A program made the position numbers and the translations under genes. From Zoogloea sp. (GTDB lineage Bacteria; Pseudomonadota; Gammaproteobacteria; Burkholderiales; Rhodocyclaceae), in contig WBTZ01000048.1 of assembly GCA_009026175.1 (NCBI GenBank), positions 1 through 34,497 of the forward strand: 34,497 nt of DNA. The letters run 5' to 3'. The notes under the pieces are model-generated. The model was not told the origin of the DNA and ran no database searches. It saw only the letters and a list, made by a program, of their open reading frames with translations. This document shows, one piece after another, positions 1 to 10,754 of this stretch (position 1 is its first letter; the number at the start of each line of letters is the position of its first letter).

Positions 1-3
1 AGG

Positions 4-798
4 GTGGCCGCCGCCGCGCCGGCCACCCTGCCCTTCAGCGGGCGCGGCAACCCGCTCAGCCAGGAAGGCCTGGACCAGGCGGCCAGCGGGCTGGGGGTGG
101 GCTTGCCCGCCCTGTGGGCGGTGATGACGGTGGAGACCAAGGGCTGCGGCTTTCTGGCCGACCGGCGGCCGCTGATCCTGTTCGAGCGCCACATCTTCCA
201 CCGCAAGACCGGCGGGCGCTTCGACGCCAGCGATCCGGACATCAGCAGCAGGACGGCGGGTGGCTACGGCAAGGGCGGGGCCAACCAGTACGACAGGCTC
301 ATGCGCGCGATTGCGCTCGACCGCACGGCCGCACTGGAGAGCACCTCCTGGGGCCTCGGCCAGGTGATGGGCTTCAACGCGATCGCGGCGGGCTACCCGG
401 ACGCCGAGTCGATGGTCACCGCCATGTGCCAGTCGGAAGACGCCCAGCTCCTCGGGATGGTCGGCTTCATCCGCGACGCCAGGCTCGCCCGGCATCTGAA
501 GAGCGGGGACTGGGCGGCCTTCGCCCAGGGCTACAACGGCCCGGAGTTCCAGAAGAACAAGTACGACGAAAAGCTCCGGAATGCCGCCACCCGCTTCGGC
601 ATGGGGCCCCTGCCCAGCCTGGAGGTGCGCACCGCCCAGCTCTTCCTGATGTATCGGGGCTACAACGCGGGCGGGGTGGACGGGTGGTTCGGCGAAAACA
701 CCCAGAAGGCGCTGATGCAGTTCCAGAAGGACAACGCCCTGCCGGTGAGCGGGCGACTGGACGACGCCAGCCTGGTAGCGCTGAGCCGCAGCGCGTAG
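4..798 (+). CDS. N-acetylmuramidase (DUF3380) with C-terminal peptidoglycan-binding domain
   Basis: Predicted to cleave peptidoglycan glycan strands. Residues about 15-190 fit the N-acetylmuramidase/DUF3380 family: an early VETKG segment, FERHIFHR near residue 60, and a later SWGLGQVMGF segment. Residues about 205-262 look like a PG_binding_1 repeat, with a conserved GWFGENTQKAL stretch. No signal peptide is visible, which is common for phage-type endolysins of this family, but no other phage gene lies nearby. The GTG at position 4 is only the first start inside the window, and the true start could lie upstream. The stop is four bases from the end of the convergent diguanylate cyclase gene. 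The family call is firm; cellular versus prophage origin cannot be decided here. Confidence 0.85.
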   Translation: MAAAAPATLPFSGRGNPLSQEGLDQAASGLGVGLPALWAVMTVETKGCGFLADRRPLILFERHIFHRKTGGRFDASDPDISSRTAGGYGKGGANQYDRLMRAIALDRTAALESTSWGLGQVMGFNAIAAGYPDAESMVTAMCQSEDAQLLGMVGFIRDARLARHLKSGDWAAFAQGYNGPEFQKNKYDEKLRNAATRFGMGPLPSLEVRTAQLFLMYRGYNAGGVDGWFGENTQKALMQFQKDNALPVSGRLDDASLVALSRSA

Positions 799-801
799 GG
801 G

Positions 802-1722
802 TCAGGGCAGCATGACGTGGCAGTCGCGGCCGGCTGCCTTGGCTTCGTAGAGGGCGTGGTCCGCCCGGCGGATGTTGGTGAGGGCGTCCTCTGCCCCCTC
901 CAGCATCCCGGCCCCGGCGGAAAAGCTGTAATGGAAGCCCGGATGTTCCGACAAGGGCCTCGAACGGCGGACCGCCTCGTGCAGGCGCTGCAGCACGCCC
1001 GCCAGCTCGCTCCGGTCCACGCCGGGCAGCACGGCCAGGAACTCTTCCCCGCCCAGGCGCCCGAAGCCGTCGACCCGGCGCAGGGTGGAGGCCACGACAT
1101 GGGCGAAGTCCCGCAGCACCAGGTCGCCCCCGTAGTGGCCGTAGCGGTCATTGACCGACTTGAAGTGGTCCAGATCGATCAACGCGATGCCGCAGGGCTG
1201 GCCACTGCTGCGCAGCTGTGCCAGTTGCTCGTCGAGCAGGTGCAGGATGTGCATGCGGTTGCTCACCCCGGTCAGGGCGTCGGTGCGCGCGGCCCTCCAG
1301 GCGCCGTCACGGTCGGCCCGCAGGCTGCGTTCGTCGGCACGCAGGTCGGTGATGTCCACCGCCACGCAGAGCATCCAGCCATCCGGCGACAGGCTCTCGG
1401 TCATGAAATTCCAGCGGCCGTCGGTGCGCTCCGCCTCGAAGGCCCGGTAAGGCAGCTTGCCACGCCGGGAGCGGGCCGACGCCAGCCAGGCTTCGAAATC
1501 CGTGGTTTCGATGCGGGTCCCCACCCGCTGGCGGTGATTGAGGCGCATCAGGTCCTGCCAGGTCATGAAGGTGTCCGGCGGCAGGCCGAGCGCCCGACGG
1601 AAGGCAGGATTGGCGTAACGCAGCATGTCGTGCTCGTCGAACACCCCGATCAACAGGGGTGATGCGTCGTGGAGACGCAGGATGCGTTCCGCCAGGGGGA
1701 TCTGGGTGGGTGTGTCGTACAT
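802..1722 (-). CDS. PAS-GGDEF diguanylate cyclase
   Basis: Predicted to make the second messenger c-di-GMP from two GTP. An N-terminal PAS-like domain (about residues 8-128) is followed by a GGDEF domain (about 140-306). The active-site signature is GGEEF at residues 224-228, and an RxxD product-inhibition site (R215 to D218) sits five residues upstream, so both catalysis and feedback inhibition look intact. No membrane segment or signal peptide is seen, so it is probably cytosolic. The ATG at 1722 is preferred because GGAG lies at a suitable distance upstream; the frame stays open to 1767, but without a better start. It lies downstream of nifQ on the same strand, separated by 176 bases, so readthrough from the nif operon is possible but unproven. 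Confidence 0.9.
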   Translation of the reverse strand: MYDTPTQIPLAERILRLHDASPLLIGVFDEHDMLRYANPAFRRALGLPPDTFMTWQDLMRLNHRQRVGTRIETTDFEAWLASARSRRGKLPYRAFEAERTDGRWNFMTESLSPDGWMLCVAVDITDLRADERSLRADRDGAWRAARTDALTGVSNRMHILHLLDEQLAQLRSSGQPCGIALIDLDHFKSVNDRYGHYGGDLVLRDFAHVVASTLRRVDGFGRLGGEEFLAVLPGVDRSELAGVLQRLHEAVRRSRPLSEHPGFHYSFSAGAGMLEGAEDALTNIRRADHALYEAKAAGRDCHVMLP

Positions 1723-1849
1723 GGTCCGGCTCCGTTTCGGGGTGGCCCCGCCGACGGCGACAACCACGGCACCAGTTTAGAGCGGCCCAAAATGAGCGCT
1801 GCGACATAGTCCACGGACCGGGCCGGAAGCCGGCACGGCGTCTAGGTAC

Positions 1850-1898
1850 TTCCCCTCAAGCCTTCCCCCTCGGACCTTCCCCCCTCAGGCAAATCCCC
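1850..1898 (-). repeat. G-rich triple repeat directly 3' of nifQ
   Basis: On the plus strand three units of TTCC(C)nTC occur in series at 1850-1857, 1863-1871 and 1877-1886, with C-runs growing 4, 5, 6. A further CCCC lies at 1895-1898, abutting the nifQ stop. In the nifQ transcript these become four G-runs of four to six bases with loops of about 7-10 bases. That layout permits an RNA G-quadruplex and may affect 3' end stability. It does not look like a standard hairpin-plus-U terminator. The remaining bases up to 1722 hold only weak dyads. Confidence 0.5.
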
Positions 1899-2414
1899 TC
1901 ACGCGCTCCCCTCGAAGCAGCCCGCATACTCCCCGCACACCGCGCAGCTGGGCGCCCGGCAGGCCTTGACCTCGGCCCGGTCGCAGAGCTGCTTGTAGAA
2001 GAACTTCTTCCAGCGCAGGTTGTGCACGTTCTTGGCGTGCAGGGCCGGGAAGCGGCGGGCCAGCAGGGCGCCGAGGGCCGGGCGCTCGGGCAGGCCGAGG
2101 TCTTCCCAGAGGTGGTCCTGGCCGCAGCACGACAGGGCGATCCAGCGGGCAATGGAAATGCTGTGGATGTCGCCGGCCGGCGCGTGCTCGAGGAGCAACT
2201 CGAAGATGTCGGCGTATTCCTCGTGGCGGGCGTCGACGCCGGTGGAGCCATCCTCCCGCAGCACTCCGGGATGGCGGGCGCTCCACAGGGCGGCGATGGT
2301 GCCGGACTGGGGCCCGAATTCCGTTTCCAGGGCGGTGGCCAGCCAGGCCGGCAGCAGCCGCGAGGGTGGCATGGCCGCGCGGGCCGCCACATAGGCATGG
2401 GACAGGTCGTTCAT
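1899..2414 (-). CDS. nifQ: Nitrogenase molybdenum-donor protein NifQ
   Basis: NifQ carries a molybdenum-iron-sulfur cluster and donates molybdenum to NifEN/NifH during FeMo-cofactor synthesis. The protein is 171 residues. The diagnostic C-terminal ligand motif C-x4-C-x2-C-x5-C is complete at C152, C157, C160 and C166. A CCGQDHLWEDLGL-type segment near residues 96-108 is also typical of the family. It is the last gene of the nifE operon, 59 bases behind fdxB. Its presence points to a molybdenum-dependent nitrogenase, although nifHDK are outside the window. The start ATG at 2414 is followed by a family-like N-terminus. Confidence 0.93.
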   Translation of the reverse strand: MNDLSHAYVAARAAMPPSRLLPAWLATALETEFGPQSGTIAALWSARHPGVLREDGSTGVDARHEEYADIFELLLEHAPAGDIHSISIARWIALSCCGQDHLWEDLGLPERPALGALLARRFPALHAKNVHNLRWKKFFYKQLCDRAEVKACRAPSCAVCGEYAGCFEGSA

Positions 2415-2473
2415 CGCACTCTCCGGATCATGCCGCCTGCCGGCCCGGGATGCAGGCCGGTGCGGTGCAGCAC

Positions 2474-2779
2474 TCAGACGTCAGCGGTCTCGTGGGTGTA
2501 GCACTTCTTCGGGCACACCTTGGAACAGGCCTCGCAGCCCACGCAGTTTTCCTTGTGGGCGATGGTCATCACCTTCTTTTCGTACTCTTCGTCCTCGTCA
2601 TCGTCCGGATCGATGGCCAGCAGCTCGCCATCCTCGGTGACGCCGACCAGGGCCAGCACGTCGCGGGCGCACACCCGCACGCAGCGGGCGCAGCCGATGC
2701 ACTTTTCCTGGTTGAGGTCGGCGACGAACTTGGGCGTCCAGATCTCGCCGCTCGGCAGGGTCACGGAAAAAGAAGCCAT
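2474..2779 (-). CDS. fdxB: Nif-specific ferredoxin III (2[4Fe-4S])
   Basis: A small electron carrier of the nif-specific ferredoxin III type, about 101 residues. Two cluster motifs are visible: CIGCARCVRVC near residue 27, and CVGCEACSKVCPKKC near residues 80-94. A strongly acidic DPDDDEDEEYE stretch lies between them. The ATG at 2779 is chosen because GGAGAG precedes it at good spacing; starting at 2824 would add a proline-rich extension translated from a tandem repeat. It lies between the DUF683 gene and nifQ, the usual place for fdxB behind nifENX in proteobacteria. Its likely role is delivering electrons for cofactor assembly or to nitrogenase; the exact partner is not known from sequence. 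Confidence 0.92.
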   Translation of the reverse strand: MASFSVTLPSGEIWTPKFVADLNQEKCIGCARCVRVCARDVLALVGVTEDGELLAIDPDDDEDEEYEKKVMTIAHKENCVGCEACSKVCPKKCYTHETADV

Positions 2780-2791
2780 TTCAGCTCTCCA

Positions 2792-2815
2792 GGGGTAAAG
2801 GGGTAAAGGGGTAAA
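2792..2815 (-). repeat. Triple 8-bp tandem repeat before fdxB
   Basis: The plus strand shows GGGGTAAA three times without error at 2792-2799, 2800-2807 and 2808-2815, followed by GGG. In the transcript this is TTTACCCC x3, ending 12 bases before the fdxB start codon and just before its Shine-Dalgarno GGAGAG. It fills most of the 48-base gap between the DUF683 stop and the fdxB ATG. Perfect short repeats of this kind can gain or lose units by strand slippage. Confidence 0.8.
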
Positions 2816-2827
2816 GGGCGGCACCGT

Positions 2828-3025
2828 TCAGGCGCTCGCGGCGGCCAGTTCCTTGCGGGCGGCCATCAGGTTCTTGTGGGCGTCGTAGGCACGCTGGGCG
2901 ACTTCCAGGATCTGTTCCCAGTTGGTCGGCAGCTCTTCGGACAGGTCGTGCAGGTCCATCTTGGCCTGGGTGGCCTGGGCGTTGAGTTTCTTGGCGCGGG
3001 CCTTGAGGGCGTCGAGGTCTTCCAT
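2828..3025 (-). CDS. Nif-associated DUF683 / CCE_0567-family small protein
   Basis: A 65-residue, almost wholly helical protein of the DUF683 (Rop-like, CCE_0567) family, regularly found behind nifX in diazotrophs. A conserved core runs from MDLHDLSEELPTNWEQI to the AYDAHKNLMAARKEL region, compatible with an antiparallel two-helix hairpin. Acidic and histidine side chains in the first helix are the presumed metal-binding positions of the family. It lies 13 bases behind the DUF269 gene, so it is surely co-transcribed. Its molecular function is not established. Confidence 0.88.
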   Translation of the reverse strand: MEDLDALKARAKKLNAQATQAKMDLHDLSEELPTNWEQILEVAQRAYDAHKNLMAARKELAAASA

Positions 3026-3038
3026 GGTCGGACTCCGG

Positions 3039-3506
3039 TCAGGAATAGTGGGCGACTTCAGGGAACTTGCGGATCATCTCGACGGCTTCGGTCACCGCCT
3101 TGGTGCCGGCGGCGGACAGCTTCTCCAGGCTGTTGAAGCCGAAGCGGTGGGCGTCGCGGACCTGCTTGTTGAAGACGATCAGGCGGCCGGCGATGAGCAC
3201 CTGGCGGCCGAAGCCCTCGTGGTGCATCTTGAGCATGGGGCTGACCATCACCTTGGTCTCGCGCTCGATGGAGAGGGCGATGGCGTTGTAGAACAGCTCC
3301 ATGCGCCACAGGGTCTCGGGGTCCGGGTCCGCCATCATGGGCAGCTCCTTGCGCTTCTCGGCGTCCAGCACATAGGGGTCGAGGAGCATCGCGTCGGTCT
3401 TGCCTTCCCAGGCGCCGTGGGTATCCTGGGCGCGCCATTGCTTGACCAGTTCGCGGATGAACGGGTCCTGCATCACGTCGTTGGGGGCTTCAGCTACATC
3501 AGTCAT
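3039..3506 (-). CDS. NifX-associated nitrogen fixation protein (DUF269)
   Basis: A 155-residue protein matching the DUF269 family that almost always follows nifX. Recognisable stretches are [15 protein letters not shown] near the N-terminus, a central [16 protein letters not shown] segment, and a C-terminal half with [22 protein letters not shown]. No cysteine-rich cluster motif or membrane segment is seen. It starts three bases after the nifX stop, indicating translational coupling. The family is linked by context to FeMo-cofactor assembly or insertion, but its biochemical role remains undefined. Confidence 0.9.
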   Translation of the reverse strand: MTDVAEAPNDVMQDPFIRELVKQWRAQDTHGAWEGKTDAMLLDPYVLDAEKRKELPMMADPDPETLWRMELFYNAIALSIERETKVMVSPMLKMHHEGFGRQVLIAGRLIVFNKQVRDAHRFGFNSLEKLSAAGTKAVTEAVEMIRKFPEVAHYS

Positions 3507-3509
3507 TTT

Positions 3510-3911
3510 TCAGGCCTCTTCTTCAAAGTCGTAAGTCCGTTCCTCGCCCTTGGCGAGGGCCTTGCGCAGCCACGGCGGCGGGGTGCCCTTGAGCACGTCC
3601 TGCAGCTTGTCGAGGATGTCGAGGATGGGTTCCGGCCCGGCCACCTTGACCGGATGGATCTTGCAGGCGACCACCCGGGCAGCCGCGGAGCCGCCGATGG
3701 CCGCCACATAGACGATGGCGCAGTCCATGATGACCTCCAGCTTGGGCGCCAGCTTGTCCTCGTTGCCGTCTTCGGCCAGCTCGCCGCCGAAGTCGTGGGT
3801 CTCGAGATAGCGGTAGCCCTCGGCGTTGATCTCGTAGATGGCGATGTACTTGGCCCAGCCGAAGTGCGCGTCCACGCGCTCCTTGTCCTGGGTGGCGAAT
3901 GCGATTTTCAT
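3510..3911 (-). CDS. nifX: FeMo-cofactor carrier protein NifX
   Basis: NifX binds the NifB-cofactor and FeMo-co precursor and passes it between assembly proteins. The 133-residue protein is a single domain of the NifX/NafY/VnfX cofactor-binding fold (Nitro_FeMo-Co family). It starts MKIAFATQDKERVDAHFGWA, carries the family's HFG motif, and has a central VYVAAIGGSAAARVV strand-turn segment. It follows nifN by ten bases and precedes the DUF269 gene by three, the classic nifENX order. The length is normal for NifX, and no degeneration is seen. Confidence 0.93.
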   Translation of the reverse strand: MKIAFATQDKERVDAHFGWAKYIAIYEINAEGYRYLETHDFGGELAEDGNEDKLAPKLEVIMDCAIVYVAAIGGSAAARVVACKIHPVKVAGPEPILDILDKLQDVLKGTPPPWLRKALAKGEERTYDFEEEA

Positions 3912-3921
3912 GACGGGCTCC

Positions 3922-5361
3922 TCAGCGCGCGGGGATGATGGGAACGACGATGTCTTCGGTCACGCCGCTGCAACTGCAGCTGCCACCGGAATTGCAGGCC
4001 CCTGCCGTGCCGCCGCGGGCGGCAGCGACAGCCTCGGCGGGCAGCGGCCAGTCTTCGGGGCCGTGGGCATGCATGTTGGCGATGAAGGTGTTGGCCAGCT
4101 GGAAGATCAGGTCGCGGGTGCCCCGGTAGCCGATCGTCAGCTGGTGGGCCGCGCCGATCCGGTCGAACTGCGGGATGCCGACCCGGAACAGCGGAATCCC
4201 GAGGCGCGTGGCGGCCTGGCGGCCGTGGGCGTGGGTCAGCAGCAGGTCGCAGCCGACGGCGCCCAGCTCCAGGTCTTCCAGGTCGCCGATCAGCACCTCG
4301 ACGGCGGGCACCTTCTCCAGCACCGGCGAGTGGGTGGTGGTCACCGCAGCGGCCACCTCGGCGCCCATCTCGCAGGTCACCGAGGCGAGCGCAAACAGCA
4401 GGTCGGGCTCGGCGCCGATCGCCACCCGCTTGCCCCCCAGGTGGAAGTGGCCGTCCAGCATGGCGTCCTGCAACTGGCCGCGCTGGCGCTTGAGGCGGGC
4501 CGGCGCGGGCCGGCCGGACAGGCGCATCAGCAGCGCCACCAGGGCATCCACGGCGGTGAGTCCGCTGAGCCGCTCGAACAGGGTCACCGGCACGCCGCTG
4601 CGGGCGGCCAGGCTGTCCAGCGCCGGGCGCATCTGCTCGCCCACCGCGATCACGTGCTGGCAGGCGGCCAGGCCGCGGATGTCGTCCAGCGTCGCCCCGC
4701 CCAGGGTGGTGGGCGTGAAGTCCTCGGGGATGTGGCCGTCGAGGGAGCCGGAGATGTCCGGCACCATCACCGCCTGCAGCCCGAAGGCTTCGATCAGCTC
4801 GCGCAGCTCTTCCAGGTCGGCCGGGGTCAGGTGGGCACCGGGCAGCACGCCGACGCGGCCGGCCACCCGTTGCGTCACCGGCTCGGAGAAGGCATCCACC
4901 AGGGCCTTCACCGCCGCCGCCCAGCCGTCCTGGAAGGCGCCGACGTAGTCCGGGGTGGACACGTACACCACCTCGGTGCCGGCCAGGGTTTCTCCATGCT
5001 TGGCACGGATCAGCCGCAGGTAGCCATCCACGTCGTCGCCCTTGGTCTCGGTGAGGCCGGTGGAGGCGATGGCGATGAGGGCCGGGTTGGCGCGCTTCTT
5101 GATGTTGAGCAGGGCCTGCTCGATGTTGTCCATGCCGCCGAGGATGGTGCTGACCTCGTTCATGGCGGTGGTCTGCATCGGGATGGCTTCCTTGAAGTGG
5201 CGCACCAGCAGCACCAGGCCGAAGGAGGTGCAGCCCTGGGAGCCGTGCATCATCGGCATGGTGTTGGAGAGGCCGAGGAAGGCGTAGCAGGCCCCTAGGG
5301 GCTGGCTCATCTTGAGCGGATTGACCGCACAGGCCTTCTTGCTTTCGCGGACGCTTGCCAT
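3922..5361 (-). CDS. nifN: Nitrogenase iron-molybdenum cofactor scaffold subunit NifN
   Basis: Beta subunit of the NifEN scaffold, on which the NifB-derived cluster matures to FeMo-co. The N-terminus carries the NPLKMSQPLGACYAFLGL segment and the SQGC motif. C44 matches the NifN ligand that completes the [4Fe-4S] cluster shared with NifE; C11 and C25 are also present. The protein is 479 residues, slightly long for NifN, because of an odd cysteine-rich tail (ACNSGGSCSCSG, residues about 456-467). The ATG at 5361 abuts a perfect 12-bp stem-loop whose 3' arm contains part of the likely Shine-Dalgarno GGAG, so translation may be limited or controlled. It is separated from nifE by an unusual 83-base spacer. 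Confidence 0.95.
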   Translation of the reverse strand: MASVRESKKACAVNPLKMSQPLGACYAFLGLSNTMPMMHGSQGCTSFGLVLLVRHFKEAIPMQTTAMNEVSTILGGMDNIEQALLNIKKRANPALIAIASTGLTETKGDDVDGYLRLIRAKHGETLAGTEVVYVSTPDYVGAFQDGWAAAVKALVDAFSEPVTQRVAGRVGVLPGAHLTPADLEELRELIEAFGLQAVMVPDISGSLDGHIPEDFTPTTLGGATLDDIRGLAACQHVIAVGEQMRPALDSLAARSGVPVTLFERLSGLTAVDALVALLMRLSGRPAPARLKRQRGQLQDAMLDGHFHLGGKRVAIGAEPDLLFALASVTCEMGAEVAAAVTTTHSPVLEKVPAVEVLIGDLEDLELGAVGCDLLLTHAHGRQAATRLGIPLFRVGIPQFDRIGAAHQLTIGYRGTRDLIFQLANTFIANMHAHGPEDWPLPAEAVAAARGGTAGACNSGGSCSCSGVTEDIVVPIIPAR

Positions 5362-5396
5362 GTCAGTACGCTCCGAACCGCTTCGAGCGTACTGAC
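5362..5396 (-). promoter_or_regulatory. Stem-loop enclosing the nifN ribosome binding site
   Basis: Arms GTCAGTACGCTC (5362-5373) and GAGCGTACTGAC (5385-5396) are exact reverse complements, with an 11-base loop that can form three more pairs (GAA/TTC). In nifEN mRNA the stem ends directly at the nifN AUG. The only good Shine-Dalgarno, GGAG at 5371-5374 (nine bases before the AUG), overlaps the base of the loop and the 3' arm. The structure should reduce nifN initiation unless ribosomes or a factor melt it, or it could be an RNA-processing site. Confidence 0.65.
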
Positions 5397-5434
5397 GCCC
5401 CCCTGGGGGGCAGCGAACGCAGTGAGCGTGGGGG
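5397..5434 (-). repeat. REP-like G/C palindromic element in the nifE-nifN spacer
   Basis: GCCCCCC-T-GGGGGGC is a perfect palindrome at 5397-5411. It is followed by AGCGAACGCAGTGAGCG and a second GGGGG at 5430-5434, so the C-run can pair with either of two G-runs. The arrangement resembles dispersed intergenic palindromic elements common in betaproteobacterial genomes. Its copy number here cannot be judged from one window. It begins directly behind the nifN stem-loop, so both may be parts of one repeat unit. Confidence 0.5.
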
Positions 5435-5444
5435 TTGTTTCATG

Positions 5445-6872
5445 TCAGGCCACCTCCGCCACGGCATCGCTCAGGTCGAGCACCAGCGCCTCGTCCCACG
5501 GGGCCGGCGCACGCACCTGCTCCCACACCGGGTTGAAGAGGGTCTTGGAGATCTCCCGGACCAGGTCGACCATGCCTTCGTAGCCGGCATAGGCGTAATG
5601 GCGCTCCTGGTTGATGTCGAGCCACGGCATCTTGGCCTTGAGGGCCACGAACTGGCTGCGCCCCCCCGACAGCATGATGTCGGCGCGGGCCTCGCGGAGC
5701 ATCTTGAACATCTCGCGGGGCGTCATGTCGTCGATCATGTGGGCGTCCTCGCCCATGATCTCCTTGATCTTTTCCTTGTCTTCCTTGGTGGACTTCTTGA
5801 CGCTGGTGCCCACCACTTCGAGGCCGGCCTCCTGCAGGGCCGCCACCACCGACCAGCTCTTCACGCCGCCGGTGATGAGCAACACCTTCTTGCCCTCGAG
5901 GCGCGGCCGGTAGGCTGCGATGCGCTCCCAGGCACGCTTCTCTTCCACGGCGATGAGGGCCTCGGTGCGGTCCATCAGCTCCGCCGGGGCGCCCTGCTGG
6001 ATCAGCAGGCCCGCCAGCTGGCGCAGGGTGTCGCTCATGTCCTCGATGCCGTAGAACGAGCCCTCGAAGAAGGGGATGCCATAGCGATCCTCCATCTTGC
6101 GGGCCACGTTGATCATCGACTTGGAGCACACCATCATGGCGGCGCGGGCCCGGTGGCTCTGGGCCACCTCGTTGTAGCGGCCATCGCCGGAGATGCACGA
6201 CAGGATGCGGATGCCCAGGGCGTCGAGCAGCGGACGCACCTGCCACAGCTCCCCGGCCAGGTTGTACTCACCGATGATGTTGATGTCGTAGGCGGTGGAG
6301 ACTTCCGGCTCCTGGGTGCCGACCACGTAGTCGAGCAGCGCCTCGGCGCCCAGCTTGTTGCCCAGGTTCTTGGGGCCCACGAAGCCCGGCGCATTGACCG
6401 GCACCACCGGCTTGCCGAACTTCTCGGCGGCGCGCTTGCACACCGCCTCGATGTCGTCGCCGATCAGCGCGGTGACGCAGGTCTGGTACACGAAGACCGC
6501 CGGCGGGTCGTACTTCTCGATGATCTCGCGGATCGACTTGAAGAGGCGCTTCTCGCCCCCGTAGATCACATCCAGCTCGCCGATGTCGGTGGTGAAGCCG
6601 GTGCGATAGAGCTGCGGGCCGCTGGTGGAAGAATTGCGGTTGTCCCAGGAATTGCCCTCGCAGGCGATCGGGCCGTGCACCAGGTGGGCCACGTCGGCGA
6701 TGGGCTGCAGGGCGATCTTGGCCCCGTCGAAGGCGCAGCCCCCGGCGGCGGCGCCAGGTGAGAGTTGTTTTGTGCAGCCCTTCTTGCGGGCCTTCTCGTC
6801 CTTGTTCTGGTTGTGCTCACAGGCCGGCTCTTCAAAGACGGACTGGATCTTTGCCGATACGCGGGCATCCAT
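5445..6872 (-). CDS. nifE: Nitrogenase iron-molybdenum cofactor scaffold subunit NifE
   Basis: Alpha subunit of the NifEN scaffold. Cysteines C46, C71 and C132 have the spacing of the three NifE ligands of the NifE/NifN-bridging [4Fe-4S] cluster. C249, in the MMVCSKSMINVARKM segment, aligns with the NifD cofactor ligand and is the expected anchor of the maturing cofactor. The protein is about 475 residues, normal for NifE. The ATG at 6872 is chosen over upstream in-frame codons because GGAG precedes it and the sequence then matches the family N-terminus. It is the first gene of the operon and has its own sigma-54 promoter 37 bases upstream, so expression is expected only under nitrogen-fixing conditions through NifA. 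Confidence 0.96.
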   Translation of the reverse strand: MDARVSAKIQSVFEEPACEHNQNKDEKARKKGCTKQLSPGAAAGGCAFDGAKIALQPIADVAHLVHGPIACEGNSWDNRNSSTSGPQLYRTGFTTDIGELDVIYGGEKRLFKSIREIIEKYDPPAVFVYQTCVTALIGDDIEAVCKRAAEKFGKPVVPVNAPGFVGPKNLGNKLGAEALLDYVVGTQEPEVSTAYDINIIGEYNLAGELWQVRPLLDALGIRILSCISGDGRYNEVAQSHRARAAMMVCSKSMINVARKMEDRYGIPFFEGSFYGIEDMSDTLRQLAGLLIQQGAPAELMDRTEALIAVEEKRAWERIAAYRPRLEGKKVLLITGGVKSWSVVAALQEAGLEVVGTSVKKSTKEDKEKIKEIMGEDAHMIDDMTPREMFKMLREARADIMLSGGRSQFVALKAKMPWLDINQERHYAYAGYEGMVDLVREISKTLFNPVWEQVRAPAPWDEALVLDLSDAVAEVA

Positions 6873-7177
6873 CGGAATCTCCAGACAAAGGGTTGGGTAA
6901 GCTCCCAATGCAGGTTCCGGACCAGCTTCGACACGACCACAAAAATCGTTTCAGCAACAATGACTTGAACGAGGAACAGGCGCTCCCCGGAAGGCCTCTG
7001 TCGGAAACCCTCCAGCGGCATTGTCGGCTTTGTAGGCCCCGATCCGGGTGCAGGGCATGACCGCCGTCACGCAGACCTGCACAGAAGGCTCAAGCCTCCG
7101 CCGGCAAGGACGTAATAAGCGGATCGTGCGGCCCCCGGGCCCGGGCACTCTTAGCCGACATTCAGATCAGAACCTGC
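6873..7177. other. Divergent intergenic region between nifE and the hybrid kinase
   Basis: These 305 bases carry the sigma-54 promoter of nifE. An AT-rich patch near 6938-6960 could bend the DNA. A half-good NifA site, TGT-N10-CCA at 6999-7014, has one mismatch to TGT-N10-ACA and lies about 80 bases upstream of the -24 box. A CCCGGGCCCGGG palindrome sits at 7134-7145, near the kinase start. No exact TGT-N10-ACA site and no convincing gene were found. Confidence 0.5.
6909..6924 (-). promoter_or_regulatory. Sigma-54 (-24/-12) promoter of the nifE operon
   Basis: Read on the minus strand the element is TGGTCCGGAACCTGCA, matching the consensus TGGCACG-N4-TTGCW at TGG, C and G in the -24 box and TGCA in the -12 box. 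The invariant GG-N10-GC spacing is exact. The expected transcript start near 6898 leaves a leader of about 26 bases to the nifE ATG, containing the Shine-Dalgarno GGAG. Together with the gene content, this supports NifA/RpoN control. Confidence 0.8.
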
Positions 7178-10738
<3,561 letters not shown>

Positions 10739-10754
10739 CGCGCCGGCACCGGCC

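Noticed and set aside
1-798. Prophage remnant at the left edge
   Set aside because: The muramidase is of a type common in prophages, but the next genes are chromosomal and no other phage gene or attachment repeat is visible.
6999-7014. NifA upstream activator site TGT-N10-CCA
   Set aside because: One mismatch to TGT-N10-ACA; noted in the intergenic description but too weak to list as a site.
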